From the NCBI GenBank assembly GCA_030248195.1, contig JASAND010000480.1:21549-85548 (forward strand): a DNA stretch of 64,000 bases. The letters are read 5' to 3'. The DNA is from Trissonchulus latispiculum. Taxonomy: Eukaryota > Nematoda > Enoplea > Enoplida > Ironidae. The translations under genes and the position numbers were made by a program. Below, one piece after another: positions 36,504 to 47,473 of the stretch. Numbering within the stretch: position 1 is the stretch's first letter; each line of letters starts with the position of its first letter. The notes under the pieces were generated by a model. That model did not search any database. It saw only the letters and a list, made by a program, of their open reading frames with translations, and was not told the DNA's origin.

Positions 36504-37443
36504 GACGGGGGTAATTTCCAACTTGGCGAAATATCGCGAAGTGACCAATTTTCGCCAAAATTGGCGAAAAGTCTTGTTTAATTGGCGACAATTCTTTGGC
36601 GAAAATCGCTAGTACTTTGCGATATTTTGCTGTTTTCGCCAATTTGGATATTACGCCACCAGTCATGGATTTCATGAAATGTACTGTACTTGTATATACG
36701 TCGAAAAAGGAAAAGGAGCATTTTTAGCTGAAAAAAACTTGGGTGCAGTTTGGGTGGGGTCCCCTAGCCAAATCTGGACCTTCTACTCCCCCCAACCCAA
36801 ACAGGTGTTACACCTATGGCCTCACTGGCATAGGTATATAGGTGTTGCTGGGCAATAATTAGGGGAGGGGGGGGTTCGGCTCGAGAGGGGAAGATCCCCA
36901 AAGATTGCCAAAAACCCACTAAATTTCCGATTTTTCGCCAGTCGCTTTTGTCCAAAAATTGGGGGGGGGGGTGACAAAATCTAAAAATCTTGGGGGGGAG
37001 TCGCCAAAGTTGTCGTTTTGGGGTGGGAGGTCGCCAAAATTTGTCCTTTGGTGGGGGGCCAAAACCCCAAACACACCTAAGCTCACAGGGGGCAAGCTGT
37101 AGCCTGGTATATACCCAAAGGTGTGCCTTGAGAGAACGTTGGGGGTGGGGGTAGCCGAAATTAGGGTGGGTAGGGTCCGGAAAAATTGAATTTGGGGGAG
37201 GGTGTTAAAAATGTTTCGTCAGAAAATTAAGAAAAAATTGCGATGTTCCTACGCTTGTTAAAACCAAAAATTGGAAATATTGCAACCTATTTGGCCATTT
37301 TTTCGAAAAAATGAATTTTTTCCTAATTTTGAGTCTAAATTTTGAAAATTTTGTGGGTGGGGTCTGCCTCCAAAATTTCCAGGGTGGGGTGATTTCCATT
37401 TGGAGGATCCCCTCTACCCACCCGTCCCCCCGGTATATACACC
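36501..37443. repeat. Decayed CATAGGTGTA-family pieces and TTGGCGAAA words
   Basis: From about 36,520 to 36,655 the words TTGGCGAAA and TTCGCCAA alternate in both orientations. Beyond this, G-run blocks, ACACCTATGG near 36,810 and GGTGTGCCTTGAG at 37,121 look like worn ends of the MITE family. Confidence 0.5.
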
Positions 37444-37885
37444 CATAGGTGTACCTGGGGGGGATGGGTGGGGGGACCCCTCCCCCCAAATGGAAAAGTG
37501 CCGACCCCACCCTCGAAAGTGTGGAGGCAGACCCCACCCCCAAATGGCCAAATCCCAGACCCCACCCACCCAAATTTTCCAGACCCCACCCTCAAAATTT
37601 TGAAAATTTTGCCTCAAAATTAGTAAAAATTCGAATTTTTTGCCAAAAAATCCAAGTTTTTCGACTAAATGAGCAAAAATGAAGAAATATTGTTGATTTT
37701 TAGTTGGAAATAACGTTTTTTCAGCGAATTCGCGAATTTTTTCTAAATTTTTGACCAAAACATTTTTACCCCCCCCCTAAATTCGATTTTTCCGGACCCC
37801 ACCCCACCTCAAACAGGCTGACCTCACCCACCCTAATTTCGGCTACCCCCTCCCCCAACGATTTCTCAAGGTATATACACCTATG
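37444..37885. mobile_element. CATAGGTGTA-family MITE, copy 3
   Basis: CATAGGTGTACC starts at 37,444 and ATACACCTATG ends at 37,885. TATACACC is duplicated exactly at 37,436-37,443 and 37,886-37,893. The target is itself part of the TATACACCTATG end of an older family copy, a second case of self-insertion. Confidence 0.85.
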
Positions 37886-38281
37886 TATACACCTATGGGC
37901 AGGCGCGTGGCCGGGGGGGGGGGCGACGGGGGCATGCCCATTTACCCCCCTCCCCGAAATCGGAGGCCAAAGAAAAATTTTATAAACAAGTAAGAATGCG
38001 GGTAAATATTTCCAAAAAATTTTTGTAGAAGCACCGCTCAAGAAATTTTGGGGGGGAGGAGTGGAGTGAGGACTCGTGAAACAAAGCAGTAGAATTGAAC
38101 ATAGTCGAGCAGAAGCGCGAAATTAGCCAACAAACTGGTATTTTCAGAGTGCCTAAAGATTTTGTGAAAATGTTCAAAAATGTTCTTTTGATTTTTTTAT
38201 TTAATTTGGAGCACATGCTATCATGCTTTATGACTCAATATTGCCTTTATTTTGGAAATAAAAACATATTAACTATAAACA

Positions 38282-39926
38282 TTAAAAACTACTGGACAGT
38301 TCCAGTAATTGTTACTGGTTCAAACCAGTAGTTTTACGCACATTTAAAAACTACTGGACAGTTCCAGTAGTTGTTACTGGTTTAAACCAGTAGTTTTACG
38401 CACATTTAAAAACTAATGGACAGTTCCAGTAGTTGTTACTGGTTCAAACCAGTAGTTTTACGCACATTTAAAAACTACTGGACAGTTCCAGTAGTTGTTA
38501 CTGGTTCAAACCAGTAGTTTTACGCACATTTAAAAACTACTGGACAGTTCCAGTAGTTGTTACTGGTTCAAACCAGTAGTTTTACGCACATTTAAAAACT
38601 ACTGGACAGTTCCAGTAGTTGTTACTGGTTCAAACCAGTAGTTTTACGCACATTTAAAAACTACTGGACAGTTCCAGTAGTTGTTACTGGTTCAAACCAG
38701 TAGTTTTACGCACATTTAAAAACTACTGGACAGTTCCAGTAGTTGTTACTGGTTCAAACCAGTAGTTTTACGCACATTTAAAAACTACTGGACAGTTCCA
38801 GTAGTTGTTACTGGTTCAAACCAGTAGTTTTACGCACATTTAAAAACTACTGGACAGTTTCAGTAGTTGTTACTGGTTCAAACCAGTAGTTTTACGCACA
38901 TTTAAAAACTACTGGACAGTTCCAGTAGTTGTTACTGGTTCAAACCAGTAGTTTTACGCACATTTAAAAACTACTGGACAGTTCCAGTAGTTGTTACTGG
39001 TTCAAACCAGTAGTTTTACGCACATTTAAAAACTACTGGACAGTTCCAGTAGTTGTTACTGGTTCAAACCAGTAGTTTTACGCACATTTAAAAACTACTG
39101 GACAGTTCCAGTAGTTGTTACTGGTTCAAACCAGTAGTTTTGCGCACATTTAAAAACTACTGGACAGTTCCAGTAGTTGTTACTGGTTCAAACCAGTAGT
39201 TTTACGCACATTTAAAAACTACTGGACAGTTCCAGTAGTTGTTACTGGTTCAAACCAGTAGTTTTACGCACATTTAAAAACTACTGGACAGTTCCAGTAG
39301 TTGTTACTGGTTCAAACCAGTAGTTTTACGCACATTTAAAAACTACTGGACAGTTCCAGTAGTTGTTACTGGTTCAAACCAGTAGTTTTACGCACATTTA
39401 AAAACTACTGGACAGTTCCAGTAGTTGTTACTGGTTCAAACCAGTAGTTTTACGCACATTTAAAAACTACTGGACAGTTCCAGTAGTTGTTACTGGTTCA
39501 AACCAGTAGTTTTGCGCACATTTAAAAACTACTGGACAGTTCCAGTAGTTGTTACTGGTTCAAACCAGTAGTTTTTGGGCACATTTAAAAACTACTGGAC
39601 AGTTCCAGTAGTTGTTACTGGTTCAAACCAGTAGTTTTGGGGACATTTAATAACTACTGGGCAGGTCCAGTAGTTATTACTGGTTCAAACCAGTAGTTTT
39701 GAGCACACTTGATAACTACTAGAAGGTTCCAGTAGTTGTTACTGGTCCCTCTAGTAGTTGTGTACTAATAATACTAGTAGACTTGTACTGGATCATTTCC
39801 AGTAGTTGCTACTAGCCAAATTATCCTAAGCTACTAGTTGAATTAGTATAAAAGTACTGGAACCATTAGTAGTTATCGTCTACTGGTCCAGTTCCAGTAT
39901 AAACTACTGGTTCACTTTTAAGAGTG
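38282..39926. repeat. Right array of CTACTGG words, 62-bp period, with TIR
   Basis: About 22-23 nearly identical 62-bp units, each with AAAAACTACTGGACAGTTCC, then CAGTAGTTG, TTACTGGTTC, AAACCAGTAGTTT and ACGCACATTT. Units near 39,560-39,720 diverge and pass into irregular CTACTGG/CCAGTAG sequence. It ends GGTTCACTTTTAAGAGTG at 39,926, the inverse of the terminus at 15,407. Homogeneity points to recent expansion or gene conversion. Confidence 0.9.
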
Positions 39927-40059
39927 CATGATAAATTTATATTCCACAAATTTTAATAACAATCTTACATTAATTCAGGAGCGTATTCGCTTTGTTAGAA
40001 TTGCACAGTATCTGTTAATTGGAATTTCGTTGCGGTCGCAGGTGCCGTGAGGAGTCCTG

Positions 40060-40669
40060 GAGGCAGTTTCATAAAACAATTTTCCTACTCGACTCGACAG
40101 CTAGACTCTGCTAGTTGTCGAGTCGAGTCGCTAATGTGTTTCATAAAAGTTGTGCGGTCGAGTTTGTACTCGTACTGGATTTACGAGTCAAGTTGATGGT
40201 CGAGTGCGAGTCGATATAGTTGCTGCCTGCGAGTACCTGTTTCATAAAACTCTAGCTGCTGTTGCCAAACTCGTAACTAGCAGCCTTCTAGTTCTCTAGT
40301 CAATTTTGACTAGAGAACTCCCAGAGAAAATAGAATAACTTTTGCATCATTAAAGTTCTTATATTCAAATTTTTATGGCATGAAGAATGATCTGTTCTTG
40401 ACTTTATGTTTAAATTTTAAATATTTTGTTTCGCGGAAAGAAAAGATACGATTTTTTAAAGAATTATCCCTTTTTCACGCAAGCCCTGAACTAGCAGACT
40501 TATTGCTCGCACTAGCAATGCGAGTACTCCTAGCAGCAGCAGAATCTTAGCTAATTTGGTCGAGTTCTCAAAAAGTTTTATGAAACACTCATACTCGCAT
40601 CTCGCACTAGCATTGCGAGTACTAGACGCTAGTACTAGCATGCAAGTCGATTTTTTATGAAACTGCCCC
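40060..40669. mobile_element. TIR element B with CTG target duplication
   Basis: Left GAGGCAGTTTCATAAAA (40,060) and right TTTTATGAAACTGCCCC (ending 40,669), flanked by CTG at 40,057-40,059 and 40,670-40,672. Filled with variants of CGACTCG, CTCGAC, TAGC and ACTAG words. The terminal motif TTTCATAAAA recurs at 40,139-40,148 and 40,240-40,249, and inverted at 40,576-40,585. Same TIR class as element A, different word. Confidence 0.85.
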
Positions 40670-41324
40670 CTGCATAAGCGCCCTACTGACATGCCTCAGA
40701 TAGTTTTCTGTTGACGGTTTTGTCCTGTTCAAATGCTGATACCCTTGTGATTTTTCAGGCATCGAAACTGAGACTGACGGCCGTGCACCAAATGTGGTTA
40801 ACCATTTGCTAACCATATGGTTATTTGCTAACAAAATGATTAACTAACCATTTGCTAACCATATAACCATATGATTAGCATCAACTTCCTTGCACCAAAT
40901 GTGGTTAGCAAATGGGTAATCAACCACATGGTTAGCAAATGGTTAGCAGCAGCTTGAGGCGGGGCTTTTCCCAACCAATCAGATTACGCCGCTGCATTCG
41001 TTTATCCAATCAACTACATTAAAATTTTAAAAGGCTACAATATTAAACGCACTTTAATGCGTACCTATACCTATATAATTCCATCTTGTGCCTTATGTCT
41101 ATACGGAATGGGGGTCTTTTCCAGATTACCCCCCCACCACTCAAAGTTCTTAAAACTCGACCAAATGAGCTGAAATTTGGTGTAGGTATGTTTTCGACCA
41201 CGCCGAGTTAAAATATCGCAAAATTTTACGATTTCGCGAAATTCGAGTTTTTTTCGATTTCTAAGGGGGGACCAAGGGTAACCGAAAAATTTTTTGTCTT
41301 CGATTTTGCTGAAAAGTGGTATCG

Positions 41325-41520
41325 GCTTTATGGATTACTGACATTTTGTGTCGCGGCGTTATGGATTACTGCCTTTTGCTTTCACGGCGTTATGGATTAC
41401 GGAGTTATGTGTTCGCGGCGTTATGGATTACTGGATTTTATGATTTCAGCTTTAAGGATTACTGCTTTTATTAGGGTTGAAGTCATGGATTACTAATTGA
41501 ATGTCTCTTGGAGCCATGGA
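41325..41520. repeat. Tandem GGCGTTATGGATTACTG words
   Basis: About seven imperfect repeats of TTATGGATTACTG, spaced by variable T-rich stretches, inside element C. Confidence 0.75.
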
Positions 41521-41534
41521 TTACGTAAAGAAGT

Positions 41535-41690
41535 ATAGGCTTAGGCTTAGACTTGCCCTTCTTCTTATCCTTATGCATAGTCTTTACTAACCCTTTCTGT
41601 TTTTGGTTAACCTTTTCTTAATTCCCACACACTAACCTTATAAATTAAACCATGGCTTAGGCTTAGGCTTAGGCTTAGCCTTCTTCTTAT
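41535..41690. repeat. Short (TTAGGC)n clusters
   Basis: GGCTTAGGCTTAGGCTTAG occurs near 41,655, with looser copies around 41,540 and again at 42,160-42,245. The unit equals one animal telomere repeat type, but arrays are only 2-4 units long and interrupted. Confidence 0.7.
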
Positions 41691-41809
41691 AGCTGTGTAT
41701 ATGCCTTATATATATTCAAGCTTATAGATCTGAAGCATAAGAAATTTAGGAGCACCTAGTATTGGAGAGAATAAAATTTTTTAGATAAAGTACAATAGCT
41801 TAGTGCCAT

Positions 41810-42030
41810 GGTCAGTTGTGAAGTTAAATTCGGATGAATTGTTTAGTTGTGAAATTTAAATAGGCTTGTTTGTGGGGGTCAGTTGCGAAATTGAATATGG
41901 TTTACTTGTTAGGTGTGAAATTTAAATTGATTTGTTTTTCAGTTGTGAAATTGAATTTGGTTGAGTTGGTTAGTTGTGAACTATAATTGGTTTCTTTGTG
42001 GTGATCAGTTGTGAAATTTAATTTGGTTTG
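41810..42030. repeat. Tandem AGTTGTGAAATTGAATTTGG words
   Basis: Five or six imperfect copies of about 40-45 bp containing GTTGTGAAATT and TGGTTTGTTTG. Confidence 0.7.
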
Positions 42031-43110
42031 CTAACGATAGAATAGTAGATGTAGGAGTTTTCGAGCTTGTGTGGAAAGTTGTTTAGTCGATAAATTGGAA
42101 TTTACAATTATTAGACGAAGAAAAATCTTATCTTGACTGCATTGGGCATAAGCCTAAGTTAAAGGTGTGGCTTAGGCTTAGATTTAGGCTTAGGCTTAGG
42201 CTTAATCCCTAGCTTTAGCTTTGGCTTACTCTTAGGCTTAGGCCTGTGGTGGTGTACAACTTTCTTTCATTCTTTAATTTTTCTTAATTTCCTTTATGAC
42301 GTTAATCTGAGCAGAGGTAACGGTAGTTAGCACACTAATGAAGTAAACGGAAGCTACAAAGGTAGCAGCGTCAGTATATTGATATAATTTGATGATGTTA
42401 TGTAGAGACGAGAAATATATCGTTACCAAACTTAGTAATTGTACATTTTGAATTGACGTCTAAAAGAACCATTTAGTCAATTTTTTAAGTTAAACAAATT
42501 GTTCTAAACAAGAGTAGCAAACTAACAGAAACAAGGATTACAGCAGACTAATATTAGATACATTAGCGCAACAAAAAAAAGTGGAATCAAATAGGAACCG
42601 AAATGTCGAGATATTTAGTTAGAAAAATGATTTTAACTATCAAACTATTTAATTACTTTCGTTAACCTTGTATGCAATCTAGTCCAAGGAAGAAAATCAT
42701 ATAATTCAAGCAAATATGTTAGTGTAAAAAACATAGACTGTTACTCTGTTCAAAACTACGAGCTAAGTCTTTAACTTTGATCGACCAGAAAAGCAACGGC
42801 ATAAGTGGAGACTAAGGATAAACCATAGCCAAAACCTACAATTACACACCTACATATTTTTCTGCGTATTTATTCTAAGATCAGGCGAACTGATAGGATT
42901 ACAGAGACGAAATCACTACGTCACATTGTGACGTCATATTGTCAGTACTGTCGGTTTTGGTCCTATACAGTCCTTTAAAACCTTCTACTACACGCCATGG
43001 ATTACTTAGTCCTTACACTAACGCTTAAAAGACAAAGTTCAAAGAGGACAAATACTAATATAAGAAATTTATTTCATACCTATCAATTAATAATCCATGA
43101 ATACAAAACC

Positions 43111-43317
43111 TGAAAAGTTGTATATAAGGGGTTTTCTGGGCCGCAGAACACGAATCTGAAGTCCGTTTTTGATTCAGTTTTTGGTTAGCTTGATATAAGC
43201 TAAAGTTGTAAGCTTAAGTTGTAAGCTTATGCTGAGCTAACGAAAAGCTGAATCGGAAAACGGACTTCAGATTCGTGTTCTGCGACCCAGAAAACCGCTA
43301 TATACAACTTTTCAGCA
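43111..43317. repeat. Near-perfect palindrome
   Basis: TGAAAAGTTGTATATAAGG... and CAGAACACGAATCTGAAGTCC (left arm) are mirrored by GGACTTCAGATTCGTGTTCTG and TATATACAACTTTTCA (right arm). Arms of about 65 bp; the spacer contains repeated AGCTTAAGTTGTAAGCTTA. Confidence 0.85.
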
Positions 43318-44800
43318 AAATCGAAGGCAAAAAGTTTTCAGATACCCTTGGTCCCCCCTTAGAAATCGAAAAAAATCGAATTTCGTGAAATCGAAAAATT
43401 TTCCGATATTTGAACTCAGCGCGGTCGAAAACATACCCACACCAAATTTCAGCTCATTTGGTTGAGTTTTAGGAACTTTGAGTGGTGGGGGGGTAATCTG
43501 GTGGGGGGGGGTAACTTTCATAATTACTTATAAAGTAGGTACAAAAATATTCGTGAGACTAAATCTGTGCAATTGGTGAAAGATAACAGGCATAATAAAA
43601 GCAGCGACATCTTGTGATCAACTACACAAAAATTGTAATTCGAATACAAATCCTTTTCAAGAACACTACCGATTTGAGCAATAGAAGGTAACTTATCATC
43701 ATACTAACGTGAATCACGTAAAAATATTGGATCATTTCAACATGTTATATATACTCCAACATGAATACACATTCCATTTATTCTTTCTAAGTTCGGTCTG
43801 TAATTTTCTTGCCAGAACGTGAAAATTTACTGCAAGTTCGTGGTTAACCCTGCTCAAGAGCAAGGTTAGCCAACCACGTGTTAACCACTTGCTTAGCATT
43901 TGGTTAGCAAGTGGTTAAGTTAACCACGTTTGGTGCAAGATAGTTTGTGGTCAACTTCTAGTTAACCAAGTGGTTAGCAGCAGATCCGATAACCATTTGC
44001 TAACCACATTTGGTGCAAACCAGTGTGAAACGAGGTTTCATGGGGTGCCGGTTTCAATGTCAGTCACTGCAGCTTAAACTGAAACTATTTGGGGAGGAGA
44101 CCTTTTAGACTGAAATTATTTTAGGATGCCGACTGAAACGGAAACAGAAACTAGGTCGGCTAAACACCTGGGCCCCGTTTCACGAAGCGCTTATAGCGCT
44201 ATAAGCTTATAAATAGTGTCAATTTTACAAGCTTATGAATTTTACTGTTTCACGAAAGTCTTGTAAGTTTAGATTTCTTATAAGTTTTATAAGCAGGAAG
44301 GACCACTTATAAAGCGCTTGTAACTGAAAATCCTTCATATTTTCACTGCTCAGCATAAGTCAATGGGCACAATACATGCTCTACTTTGACTTTTAAGTCC
44401 CCCCAGACGTCTGAACCAAATAAATTTGAATTATATAAAATAAATAACTTTGGTTGATTTATGAAAGTATTAGATTAGTAATAAAGCATACAGATTAACA
44501 ACTGATGAAATTAACTTAACCATATCTGGTTTTAGCAGGTTACTTCTAATTTTTGATAATCCACCCAACATAATATTCTTGGTTTAAGTCTGTCAATTCA
44601 CAAATTATTTGAACACCAATAATGACGAATATTTGAAAACTAAGTTTTATTTTTCAAATTCATACTTTGTTTTCAGTCTAAATAACAAATAAATCTTGTA
44701 AATGCGTAGAAATAGTTACAAATTGGCAGCTATAAGCGTTTATAAGTCAAAAAATTATAAGCGACTTATAAGAGTTTTGTGCAACACTTTACAAGTGTAA

Positions 44801-45296
44801 GGGAAGCAGGCATAGGAAAGATTGATAAGTCTGCAATGGGAGTTCAGCTGATGGTCCCGTGGTGTAGTGGTTTAGCATGTCTGACTCTAGAGCAGAAGGG
44901 CCGTGGTTCGATCCCCGGCGGGACCAATTCTTTACTTTCAATGGTGAGTGAAAAGCTGAACCTCCCTCTTCCCTTCTCTCTTCTAGGTCCTGGTTTCGTG
45001 GGTACGAGGGTGCCTGACGCCTCCCGTTCGGGCTTGTCCTTGGTTTCTTCCTGATCCGCCAGCCCTGGTAGAAGCGCTACATGTGGCGAGGCTGCCTCAG
45101 GACCCGGATTGGACTCCTGTCTCCGGTCCCCCTGTAGTTGCTTCTGGTTGGTTGGATCTAAAGGGGTCTGGAACGTGTGTCGGGGGAGCACGGATCCCTT
45201 GGGCTCAGAATGCCCTGCGCTGGATGCGCTCTCGGTTCGATTCCGAGTTGAGTAAGCCGCGGGACGCGTCTTAATTGAAACCCGGGGGAGATGTAA
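44801..45296 (+). repeat. tRNA-derived 496-bp unit, copy 1
   Basis: Contains a tRNA-Gln-like segment near its start, a middle of unrelated sequence, and a second T-arm-like hairpin (CTCGGTTCGATTCCGAG) near 45,233. It starts AAGGGAAGCAGGCATAGG. The next unit begins 496 bp later. Long minus-strand frames through it are antisense-tRNA artefacts, not proteins. Confidence 0.85.
44853..44926 (+). tRNA. tRNA-Gln-like sequence, anticodon position CTA (copy 1)
   Basis: A 74-nt cloverleaf-like sequence. The acceptor stem GGTCCCG/CGGGACC is perfect, box A (TGGTGTAGTGG) and box B (GGTTCGATCCC) are intact, and the discriminator is A. Overall it resembles tRNA-Gln. Loop CTCTAGA places CTA (44,887-44,889) at the anticodon, which would read the amber codon UAG. 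The anticodon stem has an A-G mismatch at its base and the T stem has two mismatches, so it may be a tRNA-derived repeat rather than a working tRNA. Confidence 0.5.
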
Positions 45297-45796
45297 GGGA
45301 AGCAGGCATAGGAAAGATTGATAAGTCTGCAATGGGAGTTCAGCTGATGGTCCCGTGGTGTAGTGGTTTAGCATGTCTGACTCTAGAGCAGAAGGGCCGT
45401 GGTTCGATCCCCGGCGGGACCAATTCTTTACTTTCAATGGTGAGTGAAAAGCTGAACCTCCCTCTTCCCTTCTCTCTTCTAGGTCCTGGTTTCGTGGGTA
45501 CGAGGGTGCCTGACGCCTCCCGTTCGGGCTTGTCCTTGGTTTCTTCCTGATCCGCCAGCCCTGGTAGAAGCGCTACATGTGGCGAGGCTGCCTCAGGACC
45601 CGGATTGGACTCCTGTCTCCGGTCCCCCAGTAGTTGCTTCTGGTTGGTTGGATCTAAAGGGGTCTGGAACGTGCGTCGGGGGAGCACGGATCCCTTGGGC
45701 TCAGAATGCCCTGCGCTGGATGCGCTCTCGGTTCGATTCCGAGTTGAGTAAGCCGCGGGACGCGTCTTAAAGGAAACCCGGGGGAGATGTAAGGGA
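45297..45796 (+). repeat. tRNA-derived 496-bp unit, copy 2
   Basis: Direct repeat of copy 1, nearly identical (for example CCCAGTAGTTG for CCTGTAGTTG). Confidence 0.85.
45349..45422 (+). tRNA. tRNA-Gln-like sequence, anticodon position CTA (copy 2)
   Basis: Identical to the copy at 44,853 over its 74 nt, with the same CTA loop and same stem mismatches. Confidence 0.5.
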
Positions 45797-45798
45797 AG

Positions 45799-46093
45799 CC
45801 TCGCCCGCCACATGTAGCGCTTCTACCAGGGCTGGCGGATCAGGAAAAAACCAAGGACAAGCCCGAACGGGAGGCGTCAGGCACCCTCGTACCCACGAAA
45901 CCAGGACCTAGAAGAGAGAAGGGAAGAGGGAGGTTCAGCTTTTCACTCACCATTGAAAGTAAAGAATTGGTCCCGCCGGGGATCGAACCACGGCCCTTCT
46001 GCTCTAGAGTCAGACATGCTAAACCACTACACCACGGGACCATCAGCTGAACTCCCATTGCAGGCTTATCAATCTTTCCTATGCCTACTTCCC
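45799..46093 (-). repeat. tRNA-derived unit, copy 3, truncated
   Basis: Inverse of the 5' 295 bp of the unit. The 3' part is missing at the junction near 45,799, where copy 2 meets it head to head. Confidence 0.8.
45968..46041 (-). tRNA. tRNA-Gln-like sequence, anticodon position CTA (copy 3)
   Basis: Minus-strand copy of the 74-nt sequence; same anticodon loop and stems. Confidence 0.5.
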
Positions 46094-46596
46094 TTACATC
46101 TCCCCCGGGTTTCCTTTAAGACGCGTCCCGCGGCTTACTCAACTCGGAATCGAACCGAGAGCGCATCCAGCGCAGGGCATTCTGAGCCCAAGGGATCCGT
46201 GCTCCCCCGACGCACGTTCCAGACCCCTTTAGATCCAACCAACCAGAAGCAACTACTGGGGGACCGGAGACAGGAGTCCAATCCGGGTCCTGAGGCAGCC
46301 TCGCCACATGTAGCGCTTCTACCAGGGCTGGCGGATCAGGAAGAAACCAAGGACAAGCCCGAACGGGAGGCGTCAGGCACCCTCGTACCCACGAAACCAG
46401 GACCTAGAAGAGAGAAGGGAAGAGGGAGGTTCAGCTTTTCACTCACCATTGAAAGTAAAGAATTGGTCCCGCCGGGGATCGAACCACGGCCCTTCTGCTC
46501 TAGAGTCAGACATGCTAAACCACTACACCACGGGACCATCAGCTGAACTCCCATTGCAGACTTATCAATCTTTCCTATGCCTGCTTCCCTTACACA
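46094..46596 (-). repeat. tRNA-derived 496-bp unit, copy 4
   Basis: Full-length inverse copy. With copies 1-3 it makes a large palindrome centred near 45,798. Confidence 0.85.
46464..46537 (-). tRNA. tRNA-Gln-like sequence, anticodon position CTA (copy 4)
   Basis: Minus-strand copy of the same 74-nt sequence. Confidence 0.5.
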
Positions 46597-46652
46597 AGAT
46601 CTTATAAACAGCTCATAAACCGCTTACAAATTTCCGCTTATAGCCTAATAGC

Positions 46653-47068
46653 AAGAGTACATAATAGATAAGAGTATGACAACAGGCAGGCTCTCTGTTA
46701 TCAGAGCAAAAACTATGCTATGCGCGCTATCGGCTAACCCCCCCCCACAAATTGACCCCCTCTCACACCGCCCCTATATGGGTACATAGTTCCAAACGGG
46801 GGTCGTTCACTCGCTTAGTATGTTTTCTACATGCATATGTTAAACATACACGCTTGCACCCTGTTCCCAAATTAGGCCTCGGTTAATTAGAACGTGTAAT
46901 TATGCAAAGCAGTGAGCGACCGCCGTTTGGACCACGTACCCATATAGGGGCGGTGTGAGAGGGGGTCAATTTGTGGGGGGGGTTAGCCGATAGCGCGCAT
47001 AGCATAGTTTTTGCTCTGATAACAGAGAGCCTGCCTGTTGTCATACTCTTATCTATTATGTACTCTTG
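46653..47068. mobile_element. Fold-back element with arms of about 140 bp or more
   Basis: AGAGTACATAATAGATAAG begins the left arm and its inverse ends the right arm. Long stretches (GGCTCTCTGTTATCAGAGC, GCGCGCTATCGGCTAACC, CCCCTATATGGGTAC) match in inverse form. CTAATAG flanks both sides (left just before CAAGAG, right just after CTCTTG), a possible 7-bp duplication. Confidence 0.8.
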
Positions 47069-47134
47069 CTAATAGTAAGCGACTTTGTAAGAATGTTAGT
47101 GAAACGGGGGCCTGAAATTCAGACTGAAACAGCG

Positions 47135-47473
47135 TATATAAGAGTGTGACAGCAGGCTAGCTCTCTGTTATCAGCTTTGGGTACATTCTCTGCACGCTAA
47201 CGGCTGACCCCCCCCCACAAGCGTGTATTCTCACTTCAAAGAAATCAGCACGCTATCTTTGCGTTGTAAAGCTCGAAGCAGACACAAAGTGGAAGACGTA
47301 AAGATACGGCGAGTGAGCGTACAGAAACGTGTACTGGGTACAGATTTGTGGGGGGGGTCACTAGGTATACGTTTGTGGGGGGCGGGTCAGTCGTTAGCGT
47401 GCAGAGCATGTACTTTGAGCTGATAACCAGTGAGCTTGCCAGCTGTCACACTCTTATCTATTATGTACTCTTA
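47135..47473. mobile_element. Second fold-back of the same family
   Basis: GAGTGTGACAGCAGGCTAGC and GCTAACGGCTGACCCCCC in the left arm are mirrored by GGGTCAGTCGTTAGCGTGC and CCAGCTGTCACACTC in the right. Related to the element ending at 47,068 but more diverged. It lies just outside element D. Confidence 0.7.

Larger units (their letters stand above)
40785..44015. mobile_element. Element C: GCACCAAATGTGG termini, layered repeats inside
   Basis: GCACCAAATGTGG starts at 40,785 and its inverse ends at 44,015. A second inner copy of the terminus lies near 40,890, and a partial one near 43,930. Subterminal DNA repeats GGTTAGCAAATGG/CCATTTGCTAACC. Inside, inverted arms at about 41,110-41,310 and 43,310-43,515 (CCCAAGGGTA-type and AGCTCATTTGG blocks) enclose tandem words, and a palindrome sits at 43,111-43,317. 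No target duplication was found and no coding region, so it may be two nested elements. Confidence 0.6.
44171..47111. mobile_element. TIR element D with CTG duplication, carrying a tRNA-like array
   Basis: The left GGCCCCGTTTCAC (44,171) and right GTGAAACGGGGGC (ending 47,111) are flanked by CTG at 44,168-44,170 and 47,112-47,114. Subterminal words are variants of CTTATAAGC/GCTTATAAG. The centre (44,801-46,596) holds four copies of a 496-bp tRNA-derived unit, two forward and two reverse, and the right part holds a nested fold-back (46,653-47,068). Same TIR and duplication class as elements A and B. Confidence 0.8.

Noticed and set aside
37205..37758. Gly/Pro-rich proteins over the CATAGGTGTA MITEs (also 31,421, 33,058, 62,816)
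   Set aside because: Open only because of G and C runs in the MITE interior, and present on both strands.
38282..39660. CRISPR-like regular array
   Set aside because: The 62-bp units are contiguous tandem repeats with no variable spacers, and the genome is eukaryotic.
41535..42245. Telomeric (TTAGGC)n track
   Set aside because: Only 2-4 unit clusters, interrupted and mixed with other words inside a transposable element; better read as element-specific words.
44844..46546. Long frames with RRGSNHGPSALES-like protein on both strands
   Set aside because: They are the tRNA-derived repeat read in antisense, a well-known source of false gene models.
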